Source: Tanypteryx hageni
Lineage: Eukaryota > Arthropoda > Insecta > Odonata > Petaluridae
DNA: 64,000 nt
Direction: 5' to 3'
Assembly: GCA_028673005.1 (NCBI GenBank)
Contig: CM054116.1
Coordinates: 132,409,547 to 132,473,546, forward strand
Part shown: one piece after another, positions 50,410 through 62,842 of the stretch
Layout: each line of letters opens with the position of its first letter
Numbering within the stretch: position 1 is the first letter of the stretch
The notes under the pieces: generated by a model
The model's database searches: none
Told to the model about the DNA's origin: nothing
What the model saw: the letters and a program-made list of their open reading frames with translations, nothing else
Position numbers and translations under genes: made by a program

Positions 50410-53400
50410 TGTATGGGGTATTGTGATTATGCCTAAAGAAATATACAATGGTTTACCAGAAGAGCTTTAATGGCCGGCTTTTTTCAGGAAGAAGACTTTA
50501 TTGGCATATTTATCATGACGCCAAAAGATTATTCCATATGAAAAATTAGAATGAATCTTTGGATAACATAACAATTTTAAAATTGCAATACTGACAATTT
50601 TGAATAATATATGTAGCATAAATTTTCCAGTTGATAATTTTTACTTTCTCCAATGACCGTGCTAGAATGAAAGTTGGCAACGCTGGTCACCAAGGCCCAC
50701 GTGTCTCCCCGCCCCAGCAGCTAACTCATCATTCCGATGGACAGTGAGGCTGCTTTTTTAACAGATTCTTTATTTAAGGAGCTGAATAAGGTAAAATTAT
50801 ATATCAAATATATTAGAGAACAACATTACAATAATAATGAATTAAACATCTTGGCGACTAAATCAGGATACGAAAAATAAACCCCAGAGGATTTTTATTC
50901 GCAGTACAGCTCATTCGTTAAGTTTAGTTGTGAATGCCTGGGCAAAAATTTAGTACAAAGTAATAGGTTTCTTTTCTGTTGGGAAGGAATTTTATAATTT
51001 CTTCACTGCTACTACAAAGTCGTGGGAAGTGGTAAAAAGGACAATATAATTCTGAAATGGCATTAAAATGCACCAACAAATAGTTCATTAAATTCATAAC
51101 CGAACCTTTACGTAGGTCTGGGACCATCTTCATAATATGGTGTTATTTTTTCATTGCTTACAAATTTCACCAAAGACTCATACGTACACTAAATGAGGAA
51201 GTTAAGTAAATCAGCACTTGAGCAAAATGATATTTAATGGAACTGTAAAATAATTTTTTTATAATATGCATAGGTTTGCAGTTTAGTCCTTTTTGTTTCA
51301 TTTAATTGTTTTTTTTTGGAGAAACTTCATTTCATGGCTACATAATGGTTTTAACTCATACTGTTCTTTTCTTATTCATGCTGGTGATGATTTTGCATGC
51401 ATGCATGAGTATGTCAGAGAGTTATGCACTGCATATCTATCCTATAGTAAATCTGCTTCTAACTTATGAGATATCATATAGGAGGACACTATAGTTGGTA
51501 GCATGAATGACGGCAGGTGGCAACTGGTTGCGCAGAAGGCATGGAATGTCACTTGGTTTCCGTCACTCCTTCACTTGGCCATTCAGCATCAGTCTGTTAC
51601 AGTAGCTTTTGGGGTGCTGTTTGTACATTTGCGGCATAATTTTCATGTTAATTTACTTGTTTCACCATTGAGATTTAAACAGTGGTGTTCCAAACTGGAG
51701 AGCAAAGGAAGTAAACACAATTTTTTGCATAAAAAAGCAAGATAAATCATATATAAAGCATATCGGTACTCAGGACCAGCGGAACATGGTAGCAAAACAG
51801 GCAACTGCCTGGGGTGCCAAAGATTGAGAGGCTGCATGAAGAGTCAATGAATTGATTTCACAGCTCTGTATATGTGTGTGTCTATATTCTTTTCTTTAAG
51901 TAACGTATACTTATCAATCATCTTTGATTGATTCATTCTGTAATATTTTTTACGCACATTTGTGTTGTATAAACCTTTATATTCAAAATGATTTCAATTC
52001 CTCTTCAATGTTGTGCACTACCCCAATCTTAAAAGTATAAGAAGAACTAGCGGTCTGAAGATGTTGACGTACCAACTAGCATATGAGCATTAAGTTATGA
52101 TTTGCTTAATCTCTCGCTAAAAAATTATCATCTTAATGCCCATTTTTACCACTGTTACTAACCAAAAAGCTTTTTAATGTGGAAAAAAATTGTTTTTAAA
52201 AATTATGAAAAAATATTTAATAATAAAAACAAGCTTGAATTCATATTATATTTAAGTAATAACGGTGCTTATAGATATCATTGTGTAAATACTAATAAAA
52301 GTAATTTTCAACCGTAACATTTTTAGTCACATTTATATTGGAGTAGGGTGCCAAAAAATTGTTTGCCAATAGTGCCAAACTGTCAGTAGTACAAAAACGA
52401 GTTGGAGCATGCAGACGATTCAACACGTACAGCTGGTTACAATGTTGCCAGCTGTCAAGAGCGAACAGCAAGCACTTGCGGCATATCATGCATCGTGCAT
52501 TGCCTTCTGAGCAAAAGCTTATGCAGGCTCCCGGTTTGGCAGCAATGTAACGTGTATTTCTCTCTCTCTCTGTGCAGTAATGTTGACTCACCTGCCTTCA
52601 TTGTGCTGTAAACTATATTAGGGGGATACTAATGTTTTGGCACTTTCAGATTTGCTGGAGACACGACGTTATTATGTGTTTAGGACCTTGTGCATAACAG
52701 CCTAGATAAATCAAAAACCTCATAAATGTCAAATAATGCAGCTGCTATAAAATTACATAGAAGTCTAAACAAATATTTAAGGTATATGTATTTCTGATTG
52801 TGCTACAAAATACAAGCATCACTCCCTTATCAAATAGATCTTCAGCTGACAGGTCTGTAAATGTGGAAGTGTTGATGCATTGGAGCATTTTTGTTCCGAA
52901 TCTCCCAGCAAAACAGGAAAAATTATTTCTCATCAATTAATAGAAAATATTGCTTGATGAGATAAAAGGATGGAAAAAATCATTTTAATGGGTGCTGACA
53001 CACTTCCAAAATTTATTATCTCTTTATCCATTCATTTCAGTGAACTGTTTTCTCAGGATGCCAACAAAAGACCAGATATTAACTTAACTGTAAAAGTGAA
53101 TGCCATAGCTATTTACAAGCCCTCATTATTCTACAGTAGAACAGTTTGAATGTGTAACGTTCCTTAATTTCCAGAGCAGATCTCTGATAAATGGATAAAA
53201 ATGATGCTACCTAATAGTCAAGTAGTGGACTTGAAATTTCTTAATTATGAATGAAATGTGTGCGTGTATTTTTGGATAATCAACCTCTTCTTGGATTATT
53301 ATAGCCATAGCTCCTTCCACACTGAACACACTCACAGAGAAGGAGGGAATCCCAGTGAGGACTCCTCAAACCACACAAACAGGAGGTCGGATGACCTTGG

Positions 53401-55530
53401 AAAAAGTTCTACTTTCGCAGGATTCAGGCCCGCTGTGTTTTCTTTGGGGAACCATATTTCAAGTACTTTACTACTATTTTTAAAAACGTTTATGTTATTT
53501 TGTAATAGCCTTTTGCCTGTGAATTAATAAATAATAATAAATCTTTTATTGCAGGTTCTGAAGGTCTCAATTAATTTTATAACAAAAACTTCATTGTTGA
53601 GGAGCAACAGCTAAGATATCATGATGAATTCTGCTAAAATAGAAGGGTTAAGAAGTAATCCATCACTGAAATATTACACATTCAGGATGTACAGGGATGC
53701 TTGAGCTCCAGGGAATCAACTTTTGAGAACCTGCTCTAAATATGATTTCAAAGAATCTCCAAGCAGCCCAAGTGTTAGTGCTGCTGCGATGCTTGAACAA
53801 GTTTTGCTTATTTTACTTATATCTTTGTGTTGAAAACTTAAAATTATGTTTTTGGTAGCATACAGTGCAGTCATTACCTAAGTTCTAGCCACCTGTGGTT
53901 CAGAAACATCTATTGTGAAACGCCTCCATACTTAAGCTTACCTGGTCAGAGAGGTGGATTATATTTAATGTGACTGAAAGGCAGTGAAATGCCCTCATAC
54001 TGAAAAAATAAATAAATAAATAAAATATCCAATACCCTGTCTTTTATTCAATTTTACTGTTTCTTGAATGCTGATATTTGCTTTACCTACTTCACATTAA
54101 GATTTAAATAGAATCAAGGAATTTGTAGCTTTTAACTATAATTAACGATCTGTATACATTATTTATCTTACGAAATTCCGCAAATGATTAAAAACTGGTT
54201 ATGCAGGAGCATTTCGTCTTTTTAATATATATATATATATATAATTGTTTTTAGCATTCAGTGGTTTTTTAATGTTCGGTTTTACAATGCTTTTCAGATC
54301 TGAATAATTTGGATATTGTAACAGTGTTGCCTTTCCAAATCTTAAAATATCTGTAGAATCGGAAAGATAAATCTGTAGAATTGTCTGTTAAAGGAATATT
54401 TATGCTCAAAATTCCATTTTATGTATGTAAATTTAGGAAAAACTAAACACAGTTATTTTACTCGCTTATCTAAAGAAATAAATGAGTTTTTTATGTTAAT
54501 AATTATTTATTAATGGAAAAAGAAATACCTCTGTTACGAATATTTCATGCAACTAGGTATGGCAATAAAACTAAATGGCTTAACCCTAAATGAAAAATAT
54601 GTAGTAAATCGATAAAATATTTTTATGATGAAAAAAGGTAAATGAAAAATTTAATTTCCTCTAATCTACTACAACGTGATTTAGGACTAAATTTAACAAT
54701 TATATTTCTCTCCTGCCTTGATCGCTCTCTTTAACAGTGTCTTTCTTGCATTAAAATTATAACGATATGCATTCTTTATGAATTGTTTTGTTAATATTAA
54801 ACCTGCATTAAAGGTGCATTACTAAGACATAACTAAGAGTAAAGTGTTTACAATAGTCGCAGGTAGGTGTTCTAGCGATGGCAACAAAAAAATAGTTTTT
54901 TAAATATCTCAAACAAAACAATATATGGAAAATGTTTCAAACATAGGTTATAGAAAATGAAATTTCCTACAACTTTTATTCCAATACATTTTTACATTCA
55001 TCAAATATTAAAGCAAATATTTCAAAAAAAAATCTGATGTGGCCACCACATTACTTTCTCCATGAATAATATTTCTGAAAATTCCAAACAAGTTAAATGA
55101 TAATGAATTTTTTAAGGAACTGCAAGAAATTTTAAAGGCTTTACAAAGAACACAAATAGATTGATACCATATCCTTCTGATACTGGATATAGCCAGGAAT
55201 CACCAACAATTAAGAAAATTAAAAGGAGCGTTATTAAGACGTAACTAGCATCAATTGTTAACTATAGTCGCCGGTAGGTGACGTGGTTGTGGCAGCTAAA
55301 AAATGTGGTTTTTAAAAATGATTCGAACAAATGTTGTAGAATATTCAATTTCCTGCAACATTTATAGACCCACACATATACCTATAGATATAAAATTTAC
55401 AAAAATATGACAGTTTATATTTATCAAAGCTTTCACTTTGTTAAATACCTAATACAACTAAGCATTTAATTTTGAATTCACATACACATAACATTTAAAA
55501 GATGAAAGTAATCAATTAAAATCATTTTTG
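50410..55530. other. No recognisable gene over about 5 kb
   Basis: AT-rich sequence with short accidental frames. A probable LINE tail (AATAATAATAAATCTTTTATTG, complement of an AATAAA end) is near 53,530, an A-rich AAATAAATAAAT run near 54,010, and a short TA run at 54,226. Nothing here supports an exon or RNA gene. Confidence 0.4.
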
Positions 55531-55541
55531 GCATTTATAAT

Positions 55542-56573
55542 CAGCGGCGAAATTCTGCCTAGGCAAACTAGGCAGCTGCCTAGGGCCCCGACCAAGGGCC
55601 AAAATGGTACACATTGAGGACACAGGACAGGGAAAATAATATGTCAATTTTTCCAAACGAAATAGAAAATAATTGGCCATAGTAAATTTTTTGACAAGTC
55701 AAGTGGCAACACTATGTTTGTGTTCTTTTTTTGTTTTGCATCGCACCTGACTTCATTCTATAACTTGTCACTACTTGTCAGTTCGTGTTGAAAGTGTGTG
55801 CTAGAAAGTTGTATCAATTTCAATTTTGCGGCTCAAAGGTTTTATCTCCCACGCGAATATGCTGAGGTTAGTTAACGTTACGATACAAGTAATGTTGGAA
55901 ATGGAAGCTAAAGAATGTGATATAATTTTCTAGTGTATAGTGTCTTAAGATTTTATAGAATAATCCCGTAAGATAGAACATTCCGGAAATGATTAGTGAA
56001 TGGTAGTACAGGAACATTCTCGAAGGTTCTAGATATTTCGATATTGTATGAGGGAAAAGGGTTATCATCACTGGTGCTATACAAGTACATCCTGGAAAAA
56101 GGCTTTTTGGACATTTATCCAAACGTGGGAATAGCGCCCCGGATGCAGTTGTGTACACCAGGGAAAAACTGTTCGGCAGAACGGTCGTTTTCAGCGCTAA
56201 AGACAGTAATGAATTATTTAAGATCTACCACAGAAGAGAACAGGCTTAATTTACTCTCTGTGCTGTACATAGAGTCAGAAATAACGCAGTCTGTGGACTA
56301 CAGTGAGGTCATCCGTTCCTTTGCAGAGAAGAAAGTTCATCATGTGGCAATGTAATCTTGTAATTATATGAAAATGTAAAAATTATAATTTGTAAAAAAG
56401 TATAGTTGGTACTTGTCTATTTCATTTCTAACTCTGCTTGTCTATTTTCTAAAGTCAAAGTACATTAAATAAATAAAAAATAAAAGTAAAGTTTGTTTTT
56501 TGCTAAATTACCAAAAAGGGGGACCCGACTCTGTTAACTGCCTAGGGAACCTGGGTCTCTATGTCCGGGCCTG
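55542..56573 (+). mobile_element. Short hAT (ZMYM-type) relic
   Basis: The left end CAGCGGCGAAATT and the right end GTCCGGGCCTG are weak inverted repeats, each followed inward by CCTAGG-rich sequence. The flanks TTTATAAT and CTTATAAT form a 7/8 target duplication. Inside, 55,996-56,355 encodes a C-terminal dimerisation region with CSAERSFSALKTVMNYLRST. The rest of the transposase is deleted, leaving about 1 kb. Confidence 0.75.
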
Positions 56574-56599
56574 CTTATAATATACCTAATCATGCTTAT

Positions 56600-57117
56600 A
56601 TTTCAAAGTCAAACATAAACCTTAATTATCCTTTTATATTCTTGGAGAGATCTGAACAAATCAATTGTAGCCTAGCCTCCCCATACTTGTAATAGGTGAT
56701 TTAAAAGTGTAATTATTTGTGTAATAACCTAGATGACATGGAACAAAAGAGCTTATTGAGTGAGCAGGGATTCTTAAATTTATAAGCGACAATAAATTAG
56801 GGCAATCAAACATATTATTAATTATTTTGTATAAAAATTTAGGTCTGTGTGGTTAAATTGAGATGAGCTAGTATATCATTATAGTAAATATTGACCAGTG
56901 AAATTTCCATTTTAAATGGCAATCGATCTCAGAAATTTCTGCTGGACTCGTTCCACCATGTGGGAGTCTATTTCATAATATGGGCTCCAAATGACTGAAC
57001 AATACTTTAGCAGTCTGCGGACAAGAGAAGTATACACAGCAGTGACAGCAAATAAATTAGTAAAATCAGTTGTATTCCTGCATATAAATCCAAGAGATTC
57101 CATTGCTGCATTTGAAA
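56600..57117 (-). pseudogene. Jockey-like LINE, C-terminal part
   Basis: The minus strand encodes ESLGFICRNTTDFTN, then YTSLVRRLLKYCSVIWSPYY and VERVQQKFLRSIA. This is the thumb and C-terminal region of Jockey/CR1-type reverse transcriptases. Later residues continue with stops to about 56,600. It probably belongs to the same element as 59,210-60,060, separated by the Tigger-like insertion. Confidence 0.65.
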
Positions 57118-57119
57118 TA

Positions 57120-59100
57120 CAGTAGAAGCCCTCATAACTGACCTTCGCTTAACCGAATCGCCGGATTAACACATTTTATGCCCCTAGGTCTGAAAACTGA
57201 AATCCACAGTTGAGTGTGACATTTTACATAAAAACGACTAGTTAAAAACAGTTTAAACCATTCCTTTCATTACGCATCAATCTCACGAGTTGTCCCTTGT
57301 GCTAAAACGATTCTTATTACATAGTAATCCAATCTAGTATGCATCTTCTGTCAGTTGTCCACAGAGTCTGCTGTGGTCTGCTGTCAGTTGTCCCACATAC
57401 TAGTTCATTGTTATTTTAGCTATGATATTTAATCAATACTAAATTATATATATATATTCATATTTATTTATAGTATATGGGTGAGATAAGAAAGAGAGTG
57501 GTTGTTTCCATGAAAACTAAGCTTGATGCTCTGGAAAGAATTGATAGGGGTGAGTCAGTAAGACAAATTTCTGTGGAGTATGGTGTTGGAGAGACAACTG
57601 CAAAAGACTGGAAAAAATCGCATGAATCTAGAAGGATTTTGCAGTCAGATTGCATCACAACTGTCTTCCCATTCAGCATTAAGGAAACCAAAATTGGAAA
57701 TTTTAGTAGATGCATTATGGCTTTGGTTTATGCAAGAAAGACATCATGGAATTTCAATCAGTGGACCCATACCCAAGGAAAATTACCTAACCCTAAATAA
57801 AAAAATTGGTGGTGCGCAGAAATTTACTGAGGGTAATGGATGGCTTGGACGTTGGAAAAAAACGTCATGGTATCCATGTATTAATCATCACTGGAGAGAA
57901 GTTATCGTCTGATCAGCATGCTGCTCAAAAATTTTTGCAGGATTTAAGAGAGCTTATCGACCGAGATAAATTTGTTGGAGGACAACTCTACAATATAGAC
58001 GAAACGGGTCTAAATTACAAGATGTTACCAACAAAAACAAAGGCAAAAAAGGATAAGCCTGCAGCATCAGGATATAAAAAATCCAAAGAAAGACTCATGT
58101 AGCTGCCTGCAGCAATGCAGCTGGAACTCACAAATTGCCGCATTTATTGTTGGTATATCAAAAAATCCCAGAGCTTTTAAAAGTATAAATCGTTTGTCTT
58201 TACCAGTTTACTACCGATCACAAAAATCAGGCTGAATTGATTCTGCATTATTCAGAGAATGGTTTTTCATGAGTTTGTATCTTCTGAAAAAAACACTTGA
58301 AAAAACTGAACTTACCTGGAAAGGCCATTGTCATTCTGGATAATGCTCCTTCACATCCCAATTGCAAGGAACTTAAAGATAGGGACATAACGGTCATATT
58401 TCTACCAGCGGATGTAACATCCTTAATTCAGCCTATGGATCAAGGGGTTTTAGAAACCTTAAAAAGAAGACACAGGCAAAAATTTTTGAGTTCAGTTTTG
58501 AAAGAAATAGAAGATAAAAATATAGATCATCAAAGATGTTGATGTCTTTTGATGATAAAAATTCTGAACTGGAAGAAGGAAATGAATTAAGACTATTAAT
58601 GGTTGCAAGGCAAATTGAAGTTTCTGAAGATTTACAGCAAGAAGACATAAAGCAATGGATCCAAGGTGACTATTTGTTGGAGAAAGAAATTTTGGAGGAT
58701 GCAGAAATCATACAGGCCGTGATGGAAACAGAAGGATCAAAGTTTGAAGAGGAAGGAGAATTAAATACAGAGCCAAAAACACCTCATGCAGCAGCCAAAG
58801 ATGCCCTAGATGTAGTTTTGCATTACATTGAACTAGAGTCTGATTCAACTGTTAACGAAGTGATGCTTATAAAAAAAATGGAGGGACTATGCAGTTAAAC
58901 AGCACGTTACTTCATCAAAACAACTGAAAATTTTTTATTTTTCTTAAAATACAGACTGTGTATATGTACTTTTCTATTGGAAAATTTTTTATTTTTAAAA
59001 TAAATGACTTACTTATAACATAACATTTGTATCTGTATTGTCTTAATATATTTCATGTATGTTAAAATAAATGCGTCCTTCCTCCACATTTGCAAGGTAA
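57120..59100 (+). mobile_element. Tigger/pogo-like DNA transposon, degraded
   Basis: The left end reads TA-CAGTAGAAGCCCTCATAAC, typical of Tigger ends; the right end is not clear. The transposase starts at about 57,478 with a helix-turn-helix (GESVRQISVEYGVGETTAKDW) and continues through a CENP-B-like segment. The DDE domain has LYNIDETGLNYKMLP (57,988 on), ACSNAAGTHKLP, VILDNAPSHPNC and LIQPMDQGVLETLKRR. Several frameshifts break it. It lies between two pieces of a Jockey-like LINE. Confidence 0.8.
57478..58898 (+). pseudogene. Jerky/Tigger-type transposase
   Basis: Reading-frame pieces at 57,477-57,800, 57,580-57,912, 57,806-58,102, 58,297-58,542 and 58,536-58,898 overlap or nearly touch, which shows frameshifts rather than introns. 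The catalytic residues are recognisable: D in NIDETG, D in ILDNAPSHP and a third D in PMDQG. The C-terminal acidic region (58,536 on) is typical of Tigger proteins. Confidence 0.75.
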
Positions 59101-59209
59101 CTGAAAACGCCCTGCCCTCCGAGTTTACATAATTCCTACATGGGTGCAGCACTAAACAGACAATGGAAAGTTACACAGCCACTTTACCATGCCTTTCCCT
59201 AATTACTAT

Positions 59210-60060
59210 TGGTCATTACAAATGATTTAGTATCTGCTTCATGGACAGGAATCATGAAATTATCCTTCCAAACATCTGGAAATGGCCATTCTTAAGTGAC
59301 TTATTAAAAAATATAGTAAGCGTATAAGTTAAATAGTTAGAGCAGTGCTTCAGCAAGAGAGGAGGCCCAGCGCTCGTATTTACATCAAGCATACTAAAGG
59401 CATTAAGAACACTTATTTGAAGAACACCACAAGAGTGTAGATCAACTGTACGAGAATACTGGTATTGTGGTATTATGTTACTCGGAGTAGGATATACACT
59501 GGAATGATGTTCATCAAAGAGATTAGCAGATTCCTGAAATGAACATAATTCCACAATCTACTTATATTTAGATGGAAAGTAATCTTGAACAGAACTAATA
59601 TAAGAGAGATAACAGACTCTTGACAATGACTTTCATTTAGCATGAAGAGATGCAAAAGAATTGCAATCTACACCAGATCTATTTATTTTAAGCTTCTTTT
59701 GAGTTATTTTCTTGTCATATATTAATGAAATTATTTCTTTACTAAACCAGTTGGGAAAGTGGGATGATCCACTCTTGTGTAAAATTTCAGGAACATACAG
59801 ATTATTGGTGTTATTTACAATATCATAAAAATAACAAACAGCATCATCTAATTGTAATTCAGTCAATATAAACCAATCTATAGAGATAAAGTAATCTATC
59901 ATTGCGGAATAGTTTCCTTTCCTAAAGTTGAAAGTTTCAAAATTAATATCTACATGTGGGGATACAACTACATGAAGTTCACACATAAGAGGAGGATGAC
60001 AGGCATTACAAGGCAAAAGTCACATCAACATCCTGCACACTGTTCAATGAGCACTTTGTA
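59210..60060 (-). pseudogene. Jockey-like LINE, linker and start of reverse transcriptase
   Basis: The piece at 60,016-59,633 encodes the region after the endonuclease (NFRKGNYSAMIDYF, then HFPNWFSKEIISLIYDKK). After frame breaks, 59,554-59,252 encodes the RT start (LNAFSMLDVNTSAGPPLLLK and YTLTIFFNKSLKNGHF). The RT catalytic core is missing before the Tigger-like element begins. Confidence 0.65.
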
Positions 60061-60780
60061 ATATCTGTTAAACACAAATCCAGAATCTCGCCATATTGTT
60101 TAAGAACTAAGTTTTTTGTACAAAATTCGGATATTGGCAGTGAGGTAAACTTCAGGAAAGAATGTTAACCAATTAATATAAGGCAAATTGAATCGGCAAA
60201 CATAAGCGAATGGGCGTCTGAACACAAATATGCAAGACGCTTTTTTCTACACGACTTTTTTGGTATATGCTTTGGTCAGATTTGGGAGGAATGTAAACAC
60301 ATCATTAATTAGTTTAAGAGACAGACAGACACACAGACAAACGACTTTATTAGGGCGAAATTGAGACTATGCTGTCCCTTCTTACATTTAACCCTTTCGT
60401 CATATAAGTAATTAAAATATTTACAAAATAAGCGAAATTAATTACATACAGATTTCAACAAAATACATATTAATTACGAGTTAATATATTTGTTAGTAGA
60501 TAACAGAGCATTACCAAAGAATGCTAGTTTTGTGGGTCATAAAAATCTGTGTATCAGTTATGTTTTAACACAGAAGAAAATCCCACTGCGGAACACGCCT
60601 AAATACGCATGTCCTTTAATTTAGTCCGCAAACCGCGGACATTCTGGTAGTATGCGGTAATGTTAGTTACGAATTTTTTAAATGTTTGTCTATCACTATT
60701 TTGGGAACAAAGGAGTAATCTCCGCTCTTCATAACATTTTTATAATGATAACAGTTTATTGATTTTAGTAGGATTGTCGA
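60061..60780. other. Spacer with possible LINE tail
   Basis: At about 60,330-60,400 the minus strand reads TTTCGCCCTAATAAAGTCG followed by GT/CT-rich sequence, like a LINE 3' end. It is similar to the tandem tails near 13.7 kb. The rest is AT-rich and unrecognised. Confidence 0.35.
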
Positions 60781-61799
60781 TGTAATTATTTAATTTTGAG
60801 GCATGATCTATTCCAGCCGATATTTTAAGCATGTAAACAATTTAAAAAATCGTTTCACTGTATATATGAAAATAGTTTTTAACTTGAACGAGAATTTCTA
60901 AATTTACTAAAAGTTCCTTTAAAAATGAAACCAAAAGGAATTTATGATTTTATAAATAAATTTAAAGTTATTTTGATTTATACAATATCAACAAAATAAA
61001 CATTAAAGAAAGACTCTAGAGTTAAAAATTCTAGATATCGTACAAGGAGACGCTACTCACTGTAACTCACAGATTCGGTTCATCTTCTACCAGTGGAGAG
61101 TGTTGTTCAATATCTATAAGAATACCTTTTCGGAATTTCGAGCCAATGGCTTTAAGTTTAAGAGGAATAATTAATTGAAAAGTGCAAAAAAATGGACGGA
61201 TTTTCTGAAATGCTTGTAACTTCGCTATCCCCGGAGTCTCTGTGCTAGAGATAACGCTTAACATAAGTCTCGCGTCCCGTTCTTTTGGCATTCGAGACTC
61301 CCGCTTGCCGAATTTTTTTCTCCTGCAAAATGTCCTCTTTCCTACAGGTTTTTACAACCCAATCTTCAGAAAGTAATTGTACACGGCTAATTTTTTTACG
61401 CGAGGGAATTACTTTTAATTAATTAATAATTATCGCTTAATTATATCTGGTAATTAAGATTAAGCATATTATTTTTGTAAGCCATTAGCAGCATTGTCAT
61501 TTAAAAACAATAAAAAAATTGTCGGAGTAATTTCAACTTAAAAAGAATAATATTACCTTTATGAATCACTGCGTCACTCATTAAGGAAACTCCTCCCGTA
61601 GTGGAGTGTGTTTAACAATAAGGCAATAACACATCAAACAGTCACTTGATTTAAACTCTCATACGAGACCGTTTCATTGTGTCAAATACTGGAAAAATCT
61701 TCGGTACTTGTCCTGTGAGATAATTCCGTTCCTTCCTTCATAATTCGCACATTATACAGAGGAACCGAAAAGCTGTCACACATTCGGTGGAAACCTTTT

Positions 61800-62030
61800 T
61801 CTACTTGGGCCGAGCTCCCAAGGATAGTTTTCGTTGCGAAAATTGAAGTCCCGGGTTTGATTCCGGGGACTATCCTTCCAATTTGATTTACATGGGAAAT
61901 CTGAAACCGTTCTCTGAGAGAAGGAATGGAAATTCTAATTTTTATCATAGAACGCTGCTTATCTATCGTATTTCTTCGAATTTCGCGTAAATACTGCCGT
62001 TTTTATCACTCATTACGAGAGTGTAGCCAT
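61800..62030 (+). repeat. SINE-like B-box repeat, unit 3 copy with 72-bp deletion
   Basis: This paralogue lacks 72 bp just after CTGAAACC. The missing segment in unit 2 is bounded by ACC on both sides, so the deletion probably used a 3-bp microhomology. Confidence 0.5.
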
Positions 62031-62770
62031 ATGAACAACTATTGATGGACTCGGATTCGGTATAGTCTAATAAATACAGGTATTGTTTCTGTCGAACGAA
62101 AATACGCGTGTTCAATTTAATAACCCGTTCGAATGTATTTGTCATATTTTATAACGCTCAATTATGAAATTTGAGAACACAAGGAGCAACATATCTGCGG
62201 TGATTTTAAAGCTATTAGAGCCAATATAAGTAGGTATTAAATAAATGATTAAATGGAAAGCTCGCATCGTTAGTTCTGTTTGGGTCGTCTTATTATTATG
62301 TTATGCAGATACATACTTTTCCTTCCTGTTTGTTGTTGCCAACGAAAACAATCTTCGTAACCCATGAAGTAAACAAGATCTAATTGTAAGTAATAACTTT
62401 TATTTTCTTTATCGCGCCTACTGAACATATTGATTGAAAGGAAATGGATTATTCAGGACGAAGAAGTGAACTAAAATACGTGTAGTTTCGTTACGTTTAC
62501 CTACACTCAGCTTTTGTAAGTCAAAAGACATAAATAATTTACGACGAAGGAATGAGCGTGAGTGTAAAGATTAACGTACTTCATCTCAAGTGAGGTATGT
62601 ATGAGTTAAATAATAATTCAATTTTCGATTGTTCTATCGCAAATTCTGTATTTCTTTGGCATCGCTTCTGATATGTCCTTTAGCAGTGCTTAGAATTTAA
62701 ATTTATCTTGTTTTCTAAATTGATTATGTCAAACAATGGAGGCTTATTTCTTGTGTCGTCTCTGTTGGCC

Positions 62771-62784
62771 GTTACCGTGGAAAC
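62771..62784 (+). promoter_or_regulatory. X-box-like RFX site upstream of copy 3
   Basis: This is the same 14-mer, 58 bp before the ATG at 62843. Confidence 0.45.
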
Positions 62785-62842
62785 CACACGATTCAGAACT
62801 AGTTCATTCTTGTTGAAAAAACTAAAGAAGACGGAGCGGAAT

